From NCBI RefSeq assembly GCF_008831285.2, contig NC_045150.1, positions 7,266,001 through 7,330,000 on the forward strand: a stretch of DNA of 64,000 nt. The letters are read 5' to 3'. Position 1 is the stretch's first letter, and the number at the start of each line of letters is the position of its first letter. The position numbers were made by a program, and so were the translations under genes. Source of the stretch: Nymphaea colorata (taxonomy: Eukaryota > Streptophyta > Magnoliopsida > Nymphaeales > Nymphaeaceae). Positions 1 to 12,900 of this stretch are shown piece by piece. Below the pieces are notes generated by a model that saw only the letters and a list, made by a program, of their open reading frames with translations, had not been told where the DNA came from and ran no database searches.

Positions 1-3000
1 CTTAAAATTGAAGCATGAGAGTAAATTTTTTAGGGTGTGTACATAGACTTTGTAAATTATATTATTTTTTGATAGGTCATTTGTTGCGTTTCAGTGACTT
101 ATTCTGTATGATTGTCGAGGGATGTATGCATCATTTCTCCCTTTCAACTCTTGTTTATACTGCACCTCCAATGAGAGTTTTTTGTTCATGCAGCAGTGTT
201 AGAAGCCTAGAACTGAACAACTATCATACTTTCATCTATTATTGTGCCTGAAGAATAGAAATGTGGAAGCTGAAGTGGGCAAAAGATGCATGATTCATGG
301 TTCAGTGGGAATCATACAGGTTATGTAGAAAGTTGACGCAACTTTCACCATTTTTTCGTGTAATTGAAGCCCAACTATCCAAATGCTCATGATACTGATT
401 AGTTCTGTTGCAAGGCTAGTATTTTAGCCTATGAATAGATCGGTCAATTCTTCTAATTTATGTAAAAGGTGCATTTGTCAAGTGTATGTGAGAGGATAAT
501 CGCCATTTTATCATCTGTCATGTCTCTCTACAAGAGAGGAACGACTGAAAGGACTTTGATCAAGTGGTTCACTTCTGCTGGTTAAGTGAGACGGCTTTTT
601 TCAATATCGATATTCTAGTAATACAGATTCTCCTTGGACAAGGAATGCTGTTCCAAGCTCATTCATGAATGGTTTAGGAAAGTGAAATTCTTCTTTTATT
701 CCTCCTGATGAATGGCAACATAGGTATTGACATCATCAAATCATCGGTATGACCATCTTCAATTGGTGCTTACGGAGGCCGCGATTCTCCATCAGTCTCA
801 GTACCGTCCTGTATCGGAAAGTTGCTCAACGCTCACAGCTGATCAATACAATTCATATTAGTGGGTACTTTCATTATTTTCTGGCGTCATTAGAATTTTG
901 ATACGAACTTAGGCAAGTTCAGTTCCCAGGTGATGAGTAATCTTGCAAGGGGAGTGAGCTTTCAGAATGGTGGTAGCTTGGTGCTAAACACATTCCAAAC
1001 CAAGAGCCAAGTCCTGCATCGTCTACCTAATTCCTGCAAACTAATAATCCCATCCTTCTGCTGGTAGGGTCAGTTAATCTGAAGAAGCATTTTCTAGGTT
1101 ATGTTTCACCATCTTGAAAATAGCCACAAAATATATGCGATATTTGGAATATCGTGTTATTATTGCCAAAAGAACATAACTTCAAAACATCTAAAAAGTA
1201 TTTCTAATGATACTTGTGCGACATTCCTGTAAACCAATAATCCATCCTTCTGTTGGTAGGGTCAGTAAATCTGAAGAAGCATTTTCTAGGCTATGTTTCA
1301 CTATCTTGAAAGTAGCCACAAAATATAGGTGATATTTTGAAATATCGCGTTATTGTTGCCAATAGAACATAACTTCAGAACATCTGAAAGGTATTTCTAG
1401 TGATATTTTTGCGATATTATCATGATAATTTCTCTTTAAAGAACCTTTTTTGAATTGTATTTTAGTGGGCATTTCCATTGTCGTTGATTTTAAAAGTCTA
1501 TAACATATGTCCTTGTTCAATATATTTACAAGAAAAATACTATAAAACTCTTAGTATCATAAATTTTCTATTATTTCTTTACATATTTTATTTTTTTAGA
1601 ATTCCTGAAATTTTTACAAGGAAAGCACCTTTTTGCAAAAAATACCCAAGAAAAAGGTGGCTGATAAAAGGCCGAGAACTTCATTGGTGACTATTGTTTA
1701 AAAGGCTATGCAATTTTAGTAAATATTGAATCAACTTTGTTCGGGCTAAAGAATAGTAGAAAGACTCATATAAAACTGCATTAACAAAAACACGTCATTT
1801 GTACTACACTTTTCGTCCGTCTTGTGTCCTATTCTATCCGTTATAATTGGTCATCGTGTTGGTCCGTCACTGCAACGGCAATGGGCCCGACATGTTTACA
1901 AGGACTTTTTCCTTTTAAAATTATTATAAGTTAATTTTTATTATTTTTAAATAAAAAGGAAAATCTGCCTACATAAACTGATATTAGCCGATGCTTTATT
2001 GGTCAGCAATGGAGCTGATACTGACATTGTTGTAAAAGCCAGAAACCAAAACGAAGTTGGCTAAGTTGTTGCTTGAATGGATTGGCTTAGATCAATAATT
2101 TCGCTGAATTGATTGTGAATTGTTAAAAAGTTATTACTATAACATAGGTGCACACATTTAAAAATAAATAGATAATATAAAAATAAGGAAATATAGAATA
2201 TTAAAAAATAAAGGGTGGGAAGGAGGTACGGCATGTGGCACATCTGTATCGCCAGATGGAAGGAATCAATTTATTATTGATTCCGCCATTAACTACGCCA
2301 ATTTTCACAATGACAGCAACTCTTTCTTCTCTATCTGATGAGACCCTTCTTTCTCTCTGCTATTAGTTCGATCGGTGCTACTTCATTCGTTTGTCCACTG
2401 ATTCTAAAAATGGTGGAGGTGCTGCCTTGTTCTAATTAATTCATGAGTATCTTACTTCTCACCTAAGTCCAAAAAGCAGCCTTAAATTCCTAACAAGAAA
2501 AAGTTTCGGGCTTTCAAACCTCCACTTCACCCTTCACACTATGAAAATTTTGGGCAGGTGTCAGTTTTGTAGTTCATTCATGCATCTTGAAGGTTTCACA
2601 GCCTTCTATCTGCCCTATACTTGTCATTTCGAATGCACTTTGCCTTATCTGGAAGCTTTTCACCACGTCGAATTCACAACAAATGCATAATTGACCATTC
2701 ACGGGCCGTACCTGGTTGCCCGGAAAGGGTTACTTGGCAGGCGGCATTAATAGCGAGAAGCAGTAGAGAGATTCGATGTCATTTCAAACTTTGAGATGAT
2801 TTCTGAAGCAGGAGGCTACAGAGGGAAGCAGCAAGCAGAAGCGCTTAGGAAGGAGATATAGAATCACTCGAAAATGCTGATTTAATCAGTGCTGGAAGAA
2901 AGCCTTTGAGCAAGTAAAAATTCAGAATTAGCAGATGAAGTTCAAGGCAATTAATAATTTAAGTATAATACGATATCGTTAGAGTGATTCTCATAACCAG

Positions 3001-3359
3001 AAGCAAGACCCATTTCTTGAATTCGTGTAATCTTCATTCTTTCCACTCACAGTTTCCTAATGATCCAATTTCCTACTTGGTCTCAATCACTTGCGGTAAC
3101 TATGACCTGAGCCAACCATCGTTTTCCATTGAAAAGAAGAAAAAAGATGTTGGAAATTCCCCGATGTGGTTAAGTGCTGTCACTGATCTCCCGTATATGT
3201 TGTGAAGAAAAGTTGGTGATTTATTTTTTTATGGCGCACCACAATATTTCATCTGGCATATGTAAAAAATCAAAAGGAAAAAGGATGCTACAGATGCAAA
3301 CAAGAATAAGACAGCGATGATTATTGAGAAAACGTGATACTTTGAACACTAAAAGCTCC
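1..3359. other. gene-free flank
   Basis: No convincing coding region on either strand. The open frames are short (under 80 codons), AT-rich and lack recognisable domains. The stretch holds one imperfect tandem duplication (listed separately). It lies 3' of the minus-strand DUF1645 gene, so 3100-3359 probably includes that gene's 3' untranslated region and terminator; no clear polyadenylation signal was singled out. Confidence 0.5.
1031..1415. repeat. imperfect tandem duplication, period about 193 bp
   Basis: Two adjacent copies begin at 1031 and 1224. Both carry the segments TCCATCCTTCTG, TGGTAGGGTCAGT and CTGAAGAAGCATTTTCTAGG in the same order and end in a shared AACATAACTTC block. They differ by scattered substitutions and a few small indels, so the duplication is not recent. 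No coding frame runs across it. Confidence 0.85.
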
Positions 3360-4268
3360 CTATCTCTTCTGATCATCGTCTGCCAATCCAACACTTCCTC
3401 CTACCATTACTGATGAGGTGAATCTAGCAGGCTTTGGAATCTGCTTCCTTAAGGGGAAAAGGTGAGAAGCATTGGAAGGGTACATTGGCATGACATTGAG
3501 AACAGGGCTGACTCTCACATTAACAGACCTTGATCTGTCAACACCATTACTTCCTCTACAGCAGCTCTTTGTGCACGGCTCCATTTGTTTCTCTCTCTTC
3601 CTCAGCAACAGAGAGCTCAGCATCTCAGGATTGCTGGTGCTTCTCTCCAAGCCGATGCCGGTGCATCCGCTGCTGGTACTGGTGCTGGTGCTGGTGTTGC
3701 TGCTGCTGCTCAAACTCTCTTTCTTCACTTTCACTTGCAGTTTCTTGCTAGATATCTGTACTCGATCTGCGGCTTCTTTTTTGCTTAAGGAATTAGACAT
3801 CTTTTCGCCGTTCGGCCATTGATCTGGCCTACAAGTAGACTTGAAAGCAGAGGGTGGCTGCTGCCTCTTTAGTCTTAGGAGCTCCCTCCACCGGCCACCA
3901 ATGCACTTAGGTGGCCTAGGTGAAGGGTCATCATCAACATACCTTGGATCAATCCTGCCCAACTGCTTGATCTCTTGACTCGCTTTTTGTCTTTCTTCAT
4001 CCAAAGACATCTTGTGGATCTGATCTAGGCAGAGCATCCTGCCCTGAAAGAAGAGCTCGTCTGCAGACAACATCTTGTGTTTGTTTGCTGTACCACCAGT
4101 GTCTAGCACAATGAACTCGAAGTCGCCGCCATCATCATCGTCCACGTTCAAGTCTGCGTTGCGGTCTCTGGAGACGTTGATCGATGGGAGTTCGGCGCCA
4201 TCAACAAGATCTTGTGAAAAAGAAATTCTAGGACTCAGTGGGGAGAATGGAGCTTGGGTGCAGGCCAT
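3360..4268 (-). CDS. DUF1645 family protein (single exon)
   Basis: An uninterrupted 302-residue frame. It has the DUF1645 layout: N-terminal SPRISFSQDL (about 12-21), an acidic run followed by FEF at 50-52, SADELFFQGR at 68-77, the family core GRWREL at 125-130 followed by a basic stretch, a Ser/Thr-rich linker (about 186-200) and a basic C-terminus ending in PLRKQIPKPARF-type sequence. Members are plant-specific, about 250-350 residues, usually intronless and predicted nuclear. Their biochemical role is unknown; rice members have been linked to grain size and stress responses. The start is the first Met after a TATA box 83 bp upstream. The Ser/Thr-rich low-complexity part gives spurious long frames on the opposite strand. 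Family assignment is firm; specific function is not inferred. Confidence 0.92.
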   Translation of the reverse strand: MACTQAPFSPLSPRISFSQDLVDGAELPSINVSRDRNADLNVDDDDGGDFEFIVLDTGGTANKHKMLSADELFFQGRMLCLDQIHKMSLDEERQKASQEIKQLGRIDPRYVDDDPSPRPPKCIGGRWRELLRLKRQQPPSAFKSTCRPDQWPNGEKMSNSLSKKEAADRVQISSKKLQVKVKKESLSSSSNTSTSTSTSSGCTGIGLERSTSNPEMLSSLLLRKREKQMEPCTKSCCRGSNGVDRSRSVNVRVSPVLNVMPMYPSNASHLFPLRKQIPKPARFTSSVMVGGSVGLADDDQKR

Positions 4269-4350
4269 TTTTCCTTGTTTTTTCTCTGCTGTAGCTTTTC
4301 TCTCCCTCTATGGTCACTCACCTAAAGAGAGCAAATTGGAGCTAGGCTGG

Positions 4351-4357
4351 TTATATA
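4351..4357 (-). promoter_or_regulatory. TATA box of the DUF1645 gene
   Basis: Read on the minus strand this is TATATAA within CTTCTATATAACC, 83 bp upstream of the DUF1645 start codon. That spacing suits a transcription start near 4320 and a leader of about 50 nt. It is a close match to the plant consensus and sits just where the AT content rises upstream of the coding exon. Confidence 0.7.
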
Positions 4358-4399
4358 GAAGTTTGAAGAGGAATAAATGAGTATGTGTGGGTGTTGGAG

Positions 4400-7300
4400 T
4401 CCATGGTCTGTGGTGAGGCAACACAAGGAGTGTGTGGAGCTGGGCAATGATGGTCGGTGAGAGAATCTTCAATGGCTGTAGTCTGTTGGAGCCAAAACAA
4501 GCAAGCTCAGCCAGTCAAGGAAAAATGTGGCTACCCAATATAAAATTGCTCGTCTTCATCTCAATTAGCCTCGATCAAGTGCACATGGAATGTGATACCT
4601 TTAAAGTTTCTTTGAATTACATTTATGGTCCTCTGTAGATTATAGTAAAAAAGGGGAAATAATATGATCTCATGAGTTGTTGCTAACAGATCAAATCTGA
4701 ACTGTATTTGAATCAGCCTGCTAACAGGTTCGGATATATTTAGGCTAAGCTGTCAAACTTGAAAAGGAAGATGCAGTACCATTTTGTAGTTTTGGTTGTA
4801 CATATATTTTTTTATAGATTTTTAAACCCTATGGATCAAATTTGAGATTCATTTTCTTACCCAGCAAAGTTAGGGTTTCGTGACCAAACCAGAGTAGCTT
4901 TTTTCTTGGAAGGATATGTGTAGCACTGGCCTGACACAAAGCTGACTTATTTACAGTTCCACTTATGAGCAGGGAAAGGACAATTGGAAAAAAAAAGGGA
5001 AAAAATTTATGACCAACAAAAGTTTGATTATCAACTTAGAAGTACCATTCAATAGTTAGAACACACAATCATCTCTGCTTAAAAGGGGAAAAGAAAATCT
5101 CTTAATGAGTCTCCCAGTCCCCAGCTACTCTAATTAAAAAAATGATAATCCTAACAATAAAAAACTCCAAAGATTTTAATGATGACCTTAAACTTCTAGG
5201 TCCTCTTCCCAAAGCTCCTTTCAAAATTTCTTGTGAATTCCCTCCCTTAGACTAATCCCCCAAGTTGCCTTTGTTAAACTGCACATCCTTTTAATATCCT
5301 TGACCACCATTATGAAGGGGCCCCCTCCCCCCTCCCTCATGTTTCTTGTCTTGTTCTTTATTCTCAGAGATTGACCACATTGGAGTTAGTTGCGGCCACA
5401 GATGAAGAAGAAAATCAGAACAGTAAAAGATCCAACCAGATGGTGAGGTGTTTAGAGGAAGTGAATTCTGATGATTAAGTTTACAGTCTCCTGTCTGTGC
5501 CAAATGTGCTGTTCCTTCTTGGTTCTCTGCTTGGCACCACGTGAAAGGCTGCCCCGCTTCAACAGTTGAACTCCTCACTGTTTCGTGCCCTGTCCTCCAA
5601 AACCATGTGCTCACATGCAAGTATCTGTTCGCTTCCCCTGCTCTCCCCCTTCATGCATCATTAAAGAAGACACATGCAGTGGACTCCAAAGAGATTTAGA
5701 GCAACTAAAACCTTTTAGAGCTCAGTGAGAGCATTTTAGGCACAAAGGCCGAATCGAACTTGTACTTGACAAGTCAGGTGTATGGAACTCTTTGTCCTTT
5801 GGTTGGGGAGAACCAGCCTTTCTTGCCCTTCTGATAAAGGCATCTCAGAGCCGATTCAGGTGGCTAAATCCTTTGGAAGATCGAATGGCAAAACATATGA
5901 AAAGGCTCAAGGTTTGCATGGAAACTAATTTTTAGGTGCGGGGGGTTTAAGTGCAGCTGGGGAAAGTCAAAGCTTCCACTCAACCCCATATCGCTTAAGA
6001 CTTACTTTTGGTACCTCAAAGTGTCACTCATGCTTCATCTTACAGGTGTAAGATTTAGTGGCCTCTCTTTTTTTGCATTAAAACTAGTTACCTGTGGCTT
6101 CTGAATGCCATTTATTTTCTGTTATCTTCCATTTTTTAAAAGAATTTGTTATGTTTAATCGATTTAATTCAATTCCGTCGGTTCCGAGATTATTTTCTTG
6201 AAGGATTCAATTCAAAGACCGACGGTGGTCTATCGCCATCATCCACCAGCTGAAGAAAGGCCAGATGTATCAGCAAAATCGAGAGAGACAGAAACGTGTA
6301 GTCGTTTTCCAACTATTGACACAGATTGGCACCATATGATGTGTGCCACAGTCCAGCTGTTTCCTAACCTCTGACCTTTCTTCAATGCTGCTGAAGCAGC
6401 ATCTGCAGCTGCCGCTACTGCTGCTGGTCAGGTCGCAACAGAAGGGGAACAAGAGAGGAGGAGACACTCTTGGGGATAAAAATGGACAGCAAATAGATTG
6501 GATCTGATATAGACAATATATCACATCCAAATCCGGATCCAGAACATGATCTGATCTCATCCCAAATTATTTAAAAGGATATTTTTGAGTGAGCAGGAGA
6601 GACCCACAGTCCAGCTGAAGGCTGAAGCCTACCTCACCCTTCGCACCTTGGGAAATAGTGTCTACTTTCGGTACTTCAAGGTATAAGCTTCAACTCTTTT
6701 TACAGGGATTTGAAACAGGGATTTGAAATGGAGACTGACATCCTACCAACCTTCATCTCTTATCTACTACAAGGATATTGAGAAATCAGATTTTTGCGTG
6801 GCTTTCAGCAACAACCAAAACAGTTGGTCAATAGTAATATGTCCTCAGGACATTAAAAATATGAAATCTGAGAATGGACAGTTGCTCGATGATGATAAAG
6901 TGGTTCTTCCGGGACATCATGTGATGAGAATCTGCCATCATTTTCTTTTGTTTTTGCTGTATGTATCATGCATGATTTGGGCCCTCAGTGTGTGCAAAAT
7001 ATCTGCCATCCATATTTGGTGAGACCTTGAAGTATTGTATGGTTGTTATGGGAAAACTAGTACAAATCATGGATCCAGATCCAAATCCAATTTCAAGGTC
7101 AGCAGATCCATGTTGCAGGTTCTTTCAACTAATCCCATGGTGGCTTATCTTTCAACTGCAGATAATGAACCAAAAGAGAGAAAATTGGTAGCATGAATGT
7201 ACAGAACAGGAATATATGAGAGCATTAGAAACAAATGGAAGAAGGCCGTCCAGGAAAATGATGCTGGTCCTGGGGCCAAGTGGACTATGTTCCTAGCTCA

Positions 7301-9950
7301 TGAAGCAGGCTCTTAATGGCTGACAAACTCGGTGAGTTAGGTTTCTTAGTGGCCTTATCTTTAAAACTTGTATATATCTTCTAAAGAAACCACCCCACTT
7401 ATTCTTGTCTTGTATATAGATCTTCTATAGATGCGCTTTTACCATACAAGTTTAAGCAAACACTAATTTTTTGCACTATTCTTCTACAAATGCTTCTGAA
7501 TTACAAATTTACATGATTGCAACGTGAAATGTTACCAATTTATAAGTGTATTTCTACAAATACTATAGCTAATAAGCCAAGAGTAAGACACCTGCAAAGG
7601 AATTGGAATTTGGACATGATAAAAAAAATTGTCTAAAATATAACTTTTTGGAATGAAAATTCCAGTCTATCAAACGCACAAAGGGAAACTGGAACCATAA
7701 TTTTCATTTCAATTTCAATTTGAGGTGGAGTTTTCATTCCAGAATCAAAATTTCAGGCCATCCAACTTCCCCTAAGGCTAGAGAAATGATTATGGATGGG
7801 GTTCGAAGTTGTCCAAATAAAACCTATACAGCCCTAAACTATGACATAAAGGAAATGGGCCCTTGATGTTTCGTCTTACATGAATAAATAGGCCTTGTTG
7901 ATAAACATTGGCAGCTCTGAGAATCACTAAGTCGACAAAACAGAAGAAGTTCTTAAGCCTTACCATTACCGGTCTATGTCTTGGTAGGCAAGGAGCATCC
8001 GGGTTAATTTCATGCCAATGAAACTTGGTGAACCAAAGGTATGTTAATCGAACAATGCCTAGATGAAAATTAATACAAATTTCTGCAACCCAGCAAATTA
8101 GATTCATTCATACGACGATGCTTAAGGCCTAGTAGCTAACAAATGATGTATTCAGTTACTCCCAAATTCTTTTTACTGGCAATCACAACTGATCAACTGC
8201 AATATTTGCTTCCCCACTGAAAAAGTTGCTAGTACTATCCAAATAAATTCATGATATATTCAATAGGTAGGACTTTTTACAGTATTAAACATGCTTTCAA
8301 TTTCATTCATATTACTTCTAAGAATATCACTTTACCAATCCACCTTAAGCGTCCCCACCCCTACCCAAAAAGGAGGGAAGAACAATTTCAAAACTTATAT
8401 CGATATGTGTCCAATAAATGAAGGTTAAAATCATTTTCGTTTTACAGTCATTTATTCGCATCGTGATGCTACAGCCCCTTGTGGAAGGGGATATTTCACC
8501 TTAAAGTCCAGATTCAATGCAAATTATTAAATGGTCGGCTGATCCTGAGAAACTAATTAATCACTGTAGCTAGTTTTGGTGTATGTTCATTCGGTCTAGA
8601 AAACAGTTAATAAATTCATTAAATCTTATGACAATCGCATAGATAGATACAATATAGTTTCCTTTTTTAAAAATCGTGTTTTTTTTTTGTTTTTAAAATA
8701 AAATCATGATCTTTTAACTTATTGAATCTAGACGAATTGTGGATTGGGGATTTTTTATGTCCTTCCTCCTCATATGTCCCAACTATGTGATTTAGAACTT
8801 TTTTTGTTAAATGAACAGTGTGGATCACATTTGTCAAGTTGCAGTGTTGATGGGATCATTTGATTGGATGGTTTTGAGGCAGAGAACACAGGGACACGCT
8901 AAAAGTTTTCAAGGGTACTTAGCACTAGTAGCATTTCATTACTGTTTCATGAATCTGACAGAATTTTTGGGATTGATTTATGGAACACTTGTTTGTGTTA
9001 CAGAATTCGCCCATAACAAAATGTCCCATTGCCGACAGACCGGCCCCTTTGAGTGCACCTCCTCCACCCGAGGCGGTTCCCTCTATTAGTTTCCATAAAA
9101 AATGACACAAAGGAATTTATCTCTTATACAACAATTAAGGCCTGCCCAGTGTATCAGCTCATCTGGTCTACCATTAAAGCTCTATTCACCTTATTAGGCT
9201 GTGTGTGTGTGTGTGTGTGTATCATGATCTTGAAAGGACTGTTGGTATTGCTAACTATAAGCCACCATGTCTTGTGAGATCAACACCATAGAAAAGCATA
9301 GGATCATTCCAAGATGTTTAAATTAGGAGAGGAAGGGAGCAATCCAAGTGCTTTCTCACATGTCTGCAGATCATTTTAGTAGGGTTCTTTAACTGCTTCT
9401 TCTGTATATCCTTGAGGCCTAATTTGAGAAGAAGTAATAAATACAGCAGAAATTTAAGTGTAATGTGCATGCCTTCATGCACACACGCATAGCATATTGT
9501 TTGTGTAATACAAGTACTGTGATTAAAGACTAGGGTGTATAGTAGGTCATCAGAATTAAAGCTGCCTCATCCATGCTACAACTACTGGTTTGATTCAATT
9601 ACACTATCTTAGCAGCTGGTAGATACCAAAAAAAATATATATTTTTTAGTTGCTGCACATGACTAATAATTGTGCGACTTGATTAAATCATTGAACCCTT
9701 TTGGATCTTACTGTCTTTGAGAACAAAAATATGCTCGCTAAGAGCTAATTGTGCAAGTTGATATCATGATATGTGAAGAATTTAGGCAAGAATGGAAAAA
9801 GGAAGGCTATGTGGAGATAGATAATACCATGTTACCATCTTCTTGGTGCCACTTAAGAGTTGTTTACGCCTGGTTGATCCACTGTATTGCATGTGACTTG
9901 AGTAGTTTGGGTTTTTGTTTATTAAGCCTAAGGACATAATATAAGACACC
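4400..9950. other. intergenic, no supported gene
   Basis: Upstream region of the minus-strand DUF1645 gene. Several 60-110 codon frames exist (for example at 5291-5620 and 7790-8107, minus), but none shows a domain, a credible codon pattern or consistent splice partners. A Tourist-like end (TCAAAATTTC followed by CCCCTAA near 7750-7775) resembles the MITE at 14081, and a (GT)n run lies at 9201-9220. Regulatory DNA for the flanking gene is likely but cannot be pinpointed. Confidence 0.5.
9201..9220. repeat. (GT)n microsatellite
   Basis: Ten uninterrupted GT units in non-coding DNA. Confidence 0.95.
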
Positions 9951-9966
9951 AAGATGATGATGGGGG

Positions 9967-10047
9967 GAGAGAGAGAGAGAGAGAGAGAGAGAGATATAGT
10001 AATTTTTTTAAACATCACATGCATGCATCAAAATCAGATCAAACAAA

Positions 10048-10101
<54 letters not shown>
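9967..10101. repeat. compound microsatellite (GA)n ... (CT)n(TA)n
   Basis: A (GA)n run at about 9967-9994 is followed 55 bp later by (CT)n at about 10049-10069, which passes directly into (TA)n up to 10101. The GA and CT runs are complementary, so the 55-bp interval could form the loop of a hairpin. Confidence 0.93.
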
Positions 10102-10103
<2 letters not shown>

Positions 10104-10918
10104 TGTCTTTCCTTTTGTCATTTTACTTGTGTATATGGCATTTGTGTAGGTAGGAGCAGTTTATCATGGTAGGGCGATTAATGTAGGGACTAAGGTCACT
10201 GCATCTTTCAAGCATCACAAATCAACAACAAGAAATGGAAGGCAATTGCTTAATATTCAAACATGTTTCGGTACGTTTCAGGCCCAGTTCGTTCTCACAC
10301 CAACCGTTGGTTTTTTATGTACATATGTATTGCCATAAATATTTGAACAGCAATGTTTTTCTCTTGTATATATGGCAGAGTTGAAAATGTCACTAAATTT
10401 TGAAAATGTTAAATCAAGGAGATCCTCAAAAATAAGATGCAAAAATAAGAATATGGTAACTAAAAAAATATAAAAAAACACGAAAAAAAGGGAAAACGCA
10501 AAAAATGAAAGAACACTAAAAAAACTCATTTTGCTAAAAGCATATAAGGTGAAAATAACCAACTGAAGCTTAAAAGTACAATAAAAGTTCTTTTTTCCAT
10601 CTGAAGTACATCTTTAATCTTTTTGTCTGATGGAAATAGTGGGTTCCTTGGTATTCTGTTCTTTAAAAAATTGCCAAAAGAGAAGGACAAAAGGCACATG
10701 GCTTTACATTTTTGCTAAATGATGTGGAACTCCATGAGGTTTGTGTCTTCTCGACCCCCTAGTCCGACAAGGATTCAGAAAAAAATAAAAAAGAAAGAAA
10801 ATTTCTTGTTTTACTAAAAATACTTATGTGAACTATCTTTTTAAATGATTTTTTTTCAAATGAAAATTTGAAAATGGACATAGTGCCCCATAAGGTTTGA
10901 AATTCCCAATAATATGGG

Positions 10919-11396
10919 TAAGGATGTCAATAAATCTGCTTAGATCTGATACCGAACGCAACAGTTTAAAAGAAAATTAGATATATATGAAAAAAATTGT
11001 AACATCTGATTAACAAACCGGCTTGGGTTCAAATTCAAGAAATAAAGTCTAATTGAATTTAAATTTTGGTTCTAAATAAATCTTTAATCGAATTCAGGTT
11101 TGAATTTAATTTAAATAACTATCTTGCAGCCAATGTCCATACATTTTGAAATCCCTTTCTTAACATATCTTAATGCATTTTGAATTCGGTTTAAAAGTTA
11201 TATTCGAGATTTAAATCTGATGTGAATTTAAAAATCATATTCAGATTGTAAATGTGTATTCGGATTCACATGTGATGGTAGACCATTTTTTAAAAAATAT
11301 GTATTCAAATCCGACTATGTGAACATCTGAAAAGGCAAACATAGTTAAGTTTAATTATATGGGATTCGTATATGATTCATTTCATTGACATCCATA
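10919..11396. mobile_element. hAT-like MITE, TAGGGATGTCAA family (copy 1)
   Basis: The ends are TAAGGATGTCAAT on the left and ATTGACATCCATA on the right, which form short terminal inverted repeats. The flanking octamers AATATGGG and GATATCGG agree at 6 of 8 positions, consistent with an aged 8-bp target-site duplication as made by hAT transposases. The interior is non-coding and rich in ATTTAAAT, GAATTC and ATTCGGAT-type subterminal words shared with the copies at 43697 and 50138. Confidence 0.65.
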
Positions 11397-11896
11397 GATA
11401 TCGGTTAGGTTCCAAAATATTGATTTCATAAAGCAACAAATCTGAGGGGTTAGTATAAGAAATGGCATGACGAAGTAGGGTGGCAGGACATGGTTTCAAA
11501 CTTTATTGTGATTTCTTTAGTCACAACGCATTTCAGCACTAAGAAAGGTGAATGGATATCCGACTTGGGATTTAAGACGAAACCTTGGGAGGAACAAGTT
11601 AGAGATTTAAAATTTGTTCACCAAATTGAATGGATGAAATGCGATAAATTCAAAAACTATTCATCATTAACGCCAGCTATATCGTCTTAATGACTCCCAA
11701 AGCACCATGTTACTTTCTCTTATCTCTTACGCTTATTATTAATGAAGAGAGAGTTAATGAGAAGGGAGATAGACCAGAAGTCTAGAAAGCCGTGTTTTCA
11801 AAATCGGCCTGAGCGCTTCTGATACGATGCAGTGGCCGATTCAAAGGCTGTCCAAAGTCGGCTGATTTTGAACTGAATCAACTGGAACAGGCTTGG

Positions 11897-12660
11897 ATCG
11901 GCCGATTCAAAATGAATCGGCTGATTTTGCGTACCTGCAATGTAATCTCATCTGTCTTCTTGTGAATCGGCCGATTTTGCGTACCTGCAATGTAGCCTCA
12001 TCCGTCTTCTCACGAGACTTCGAGATCGCACAACTTGTGAATCGTCCGATTTTGCGGACCTGCAACGTAGTCTCATCTGTATCGGCCGATTCAAAATGAA
12101 TCGGCTGATTTTGCGTACCTGCAATGTAAATCTCATCTGTCTTCTTGTGAATCGGCCGATTTTGCGTACCTGCAATGTAGCCTCATCCGTCTTCTCACGA
12201 GACTTCGAGATCGCACAACTTGTGAATCGTCCGATTTTGCGGACCTGCAACGTAGTCTCATCTGTATCGGCCGATTCAAAATGAATCGGCTGATTTTGCG
12301 TACCTGCAATGTAAATCTCATCTGTCTTCTTGTGAATCGGCCGATTTTGCGTACCTGCAATGTAGCCTCATCCGTCTTCTCACGAGACTTCGAGATCGCA
12401 CAACTTGTGAATCGTCCGATTTTGCGGACCTGCAACGTAGTCTCATCTGTATCGGCCGATTCAAAATGAATCGGCTGATTTTGCGTACCTGCAATGTAAA
12501 TCTCATCTGTCTTCTTGTGAATCGGCCGATTTTGCGTACCTGCAATGTAGCCTCATCCGTCTTCTCACGAGACTTCGAGATCGCACAACTTGTGAATCGG
12601 CCGATTTTGCGGACCTGCAATGTAGTCTCATCTGTCTTCTCACGAGACTTCGAGGGATCG
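11897..12660. repeat. 185-bp higher-order tandem array
   Basis: The motif ATCGGCCGATTCAAAATG starts at 11897, 12081, 12266 and 12451, so the period is 184, 185 and 185 bp. Each unit is itself three related sub-blocks of about 51, 75 and 59 bp, all built on GAATCGGCYGATTTTGCG followed by TACCTGCAATGTA or a close variant; about 12 sub-blocks in all. Full units are nearly identical while sub-blocks within a unit differ, the signature of a higher-order repeat amplified recently. The perfect palindrome CGGCCGATTC/GAATCGGCCG recurs at each unit junction. Long frames cross the array on both strands, but the unit length is not a multiple of three, so no conserved repeat protein is encoded. The array contrasts in GC and CpG with the AT-rich surroundings. 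Confidence 0.93.
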
Positions 12661-12900
12661 CACAACTTGCGGGCGAAATTAATGCCGGTTTTGCTCGCAC
12701 AGCAACTTGCCGTTGCAAGGAAGCATAATAAATGGAACATTAGATGCGGCGGAATCAGCCTCGGTCTGTTGCGTCGGTGGGCTTTCTATCCACTGTTCAT
12801 CGAATCGCAGACTGCCGGCCGATGAGCGCCATGGCCTGAGAGGAGGAGCGCACAAAAAAAAGGAAGAGGCTGGTGTGTGGTGTCTGACAATTTTGCCTTA
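12661..12900. other. GC-rich tail of the 185-bp array locus
   Basis: A GC-richer segment of about 240 bp directly after the array, with no repeat of the array unit and no recognisable domain in its short frames. With the related AATCGGCC and CCGATTC words at 11790-11890, it may be the flank of the mobile or amplified element that contains the array, but no terminal repeats were found to prove this. Confidence 0.35.

Noticed and set aside
3472-3822. 116-residue Leu-rich protein on the plus strand
   Set aside because: It is the reverse complement of the Ser/Thr-rich part of the DUF1645 gene.
5291-5620. 109-residue minus-strand frame
   Set aside because: No domain, no core promoter and ordinary intergenic composition.
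8811-9089. 92-residue plus-strand frame
   Set aside because: Isolated open frame in AT-rich DNA with no splice partners or family resemblance.
11897-12660. CRISPR-like array
   Set aside because: The context is a plant nuclear genome, repeat blocks are 51-75 bp of continuous related sequence with no unique spacers, and there are no cas genes.
11948-12740. Overlapping 100-140 residue repeat proteins on both strands of the 185-bp array
   Set aside because: The repeat period is not a multiple of three, the frames change between copies and both strands are equally open, so they are by-products of the DNA repeat.
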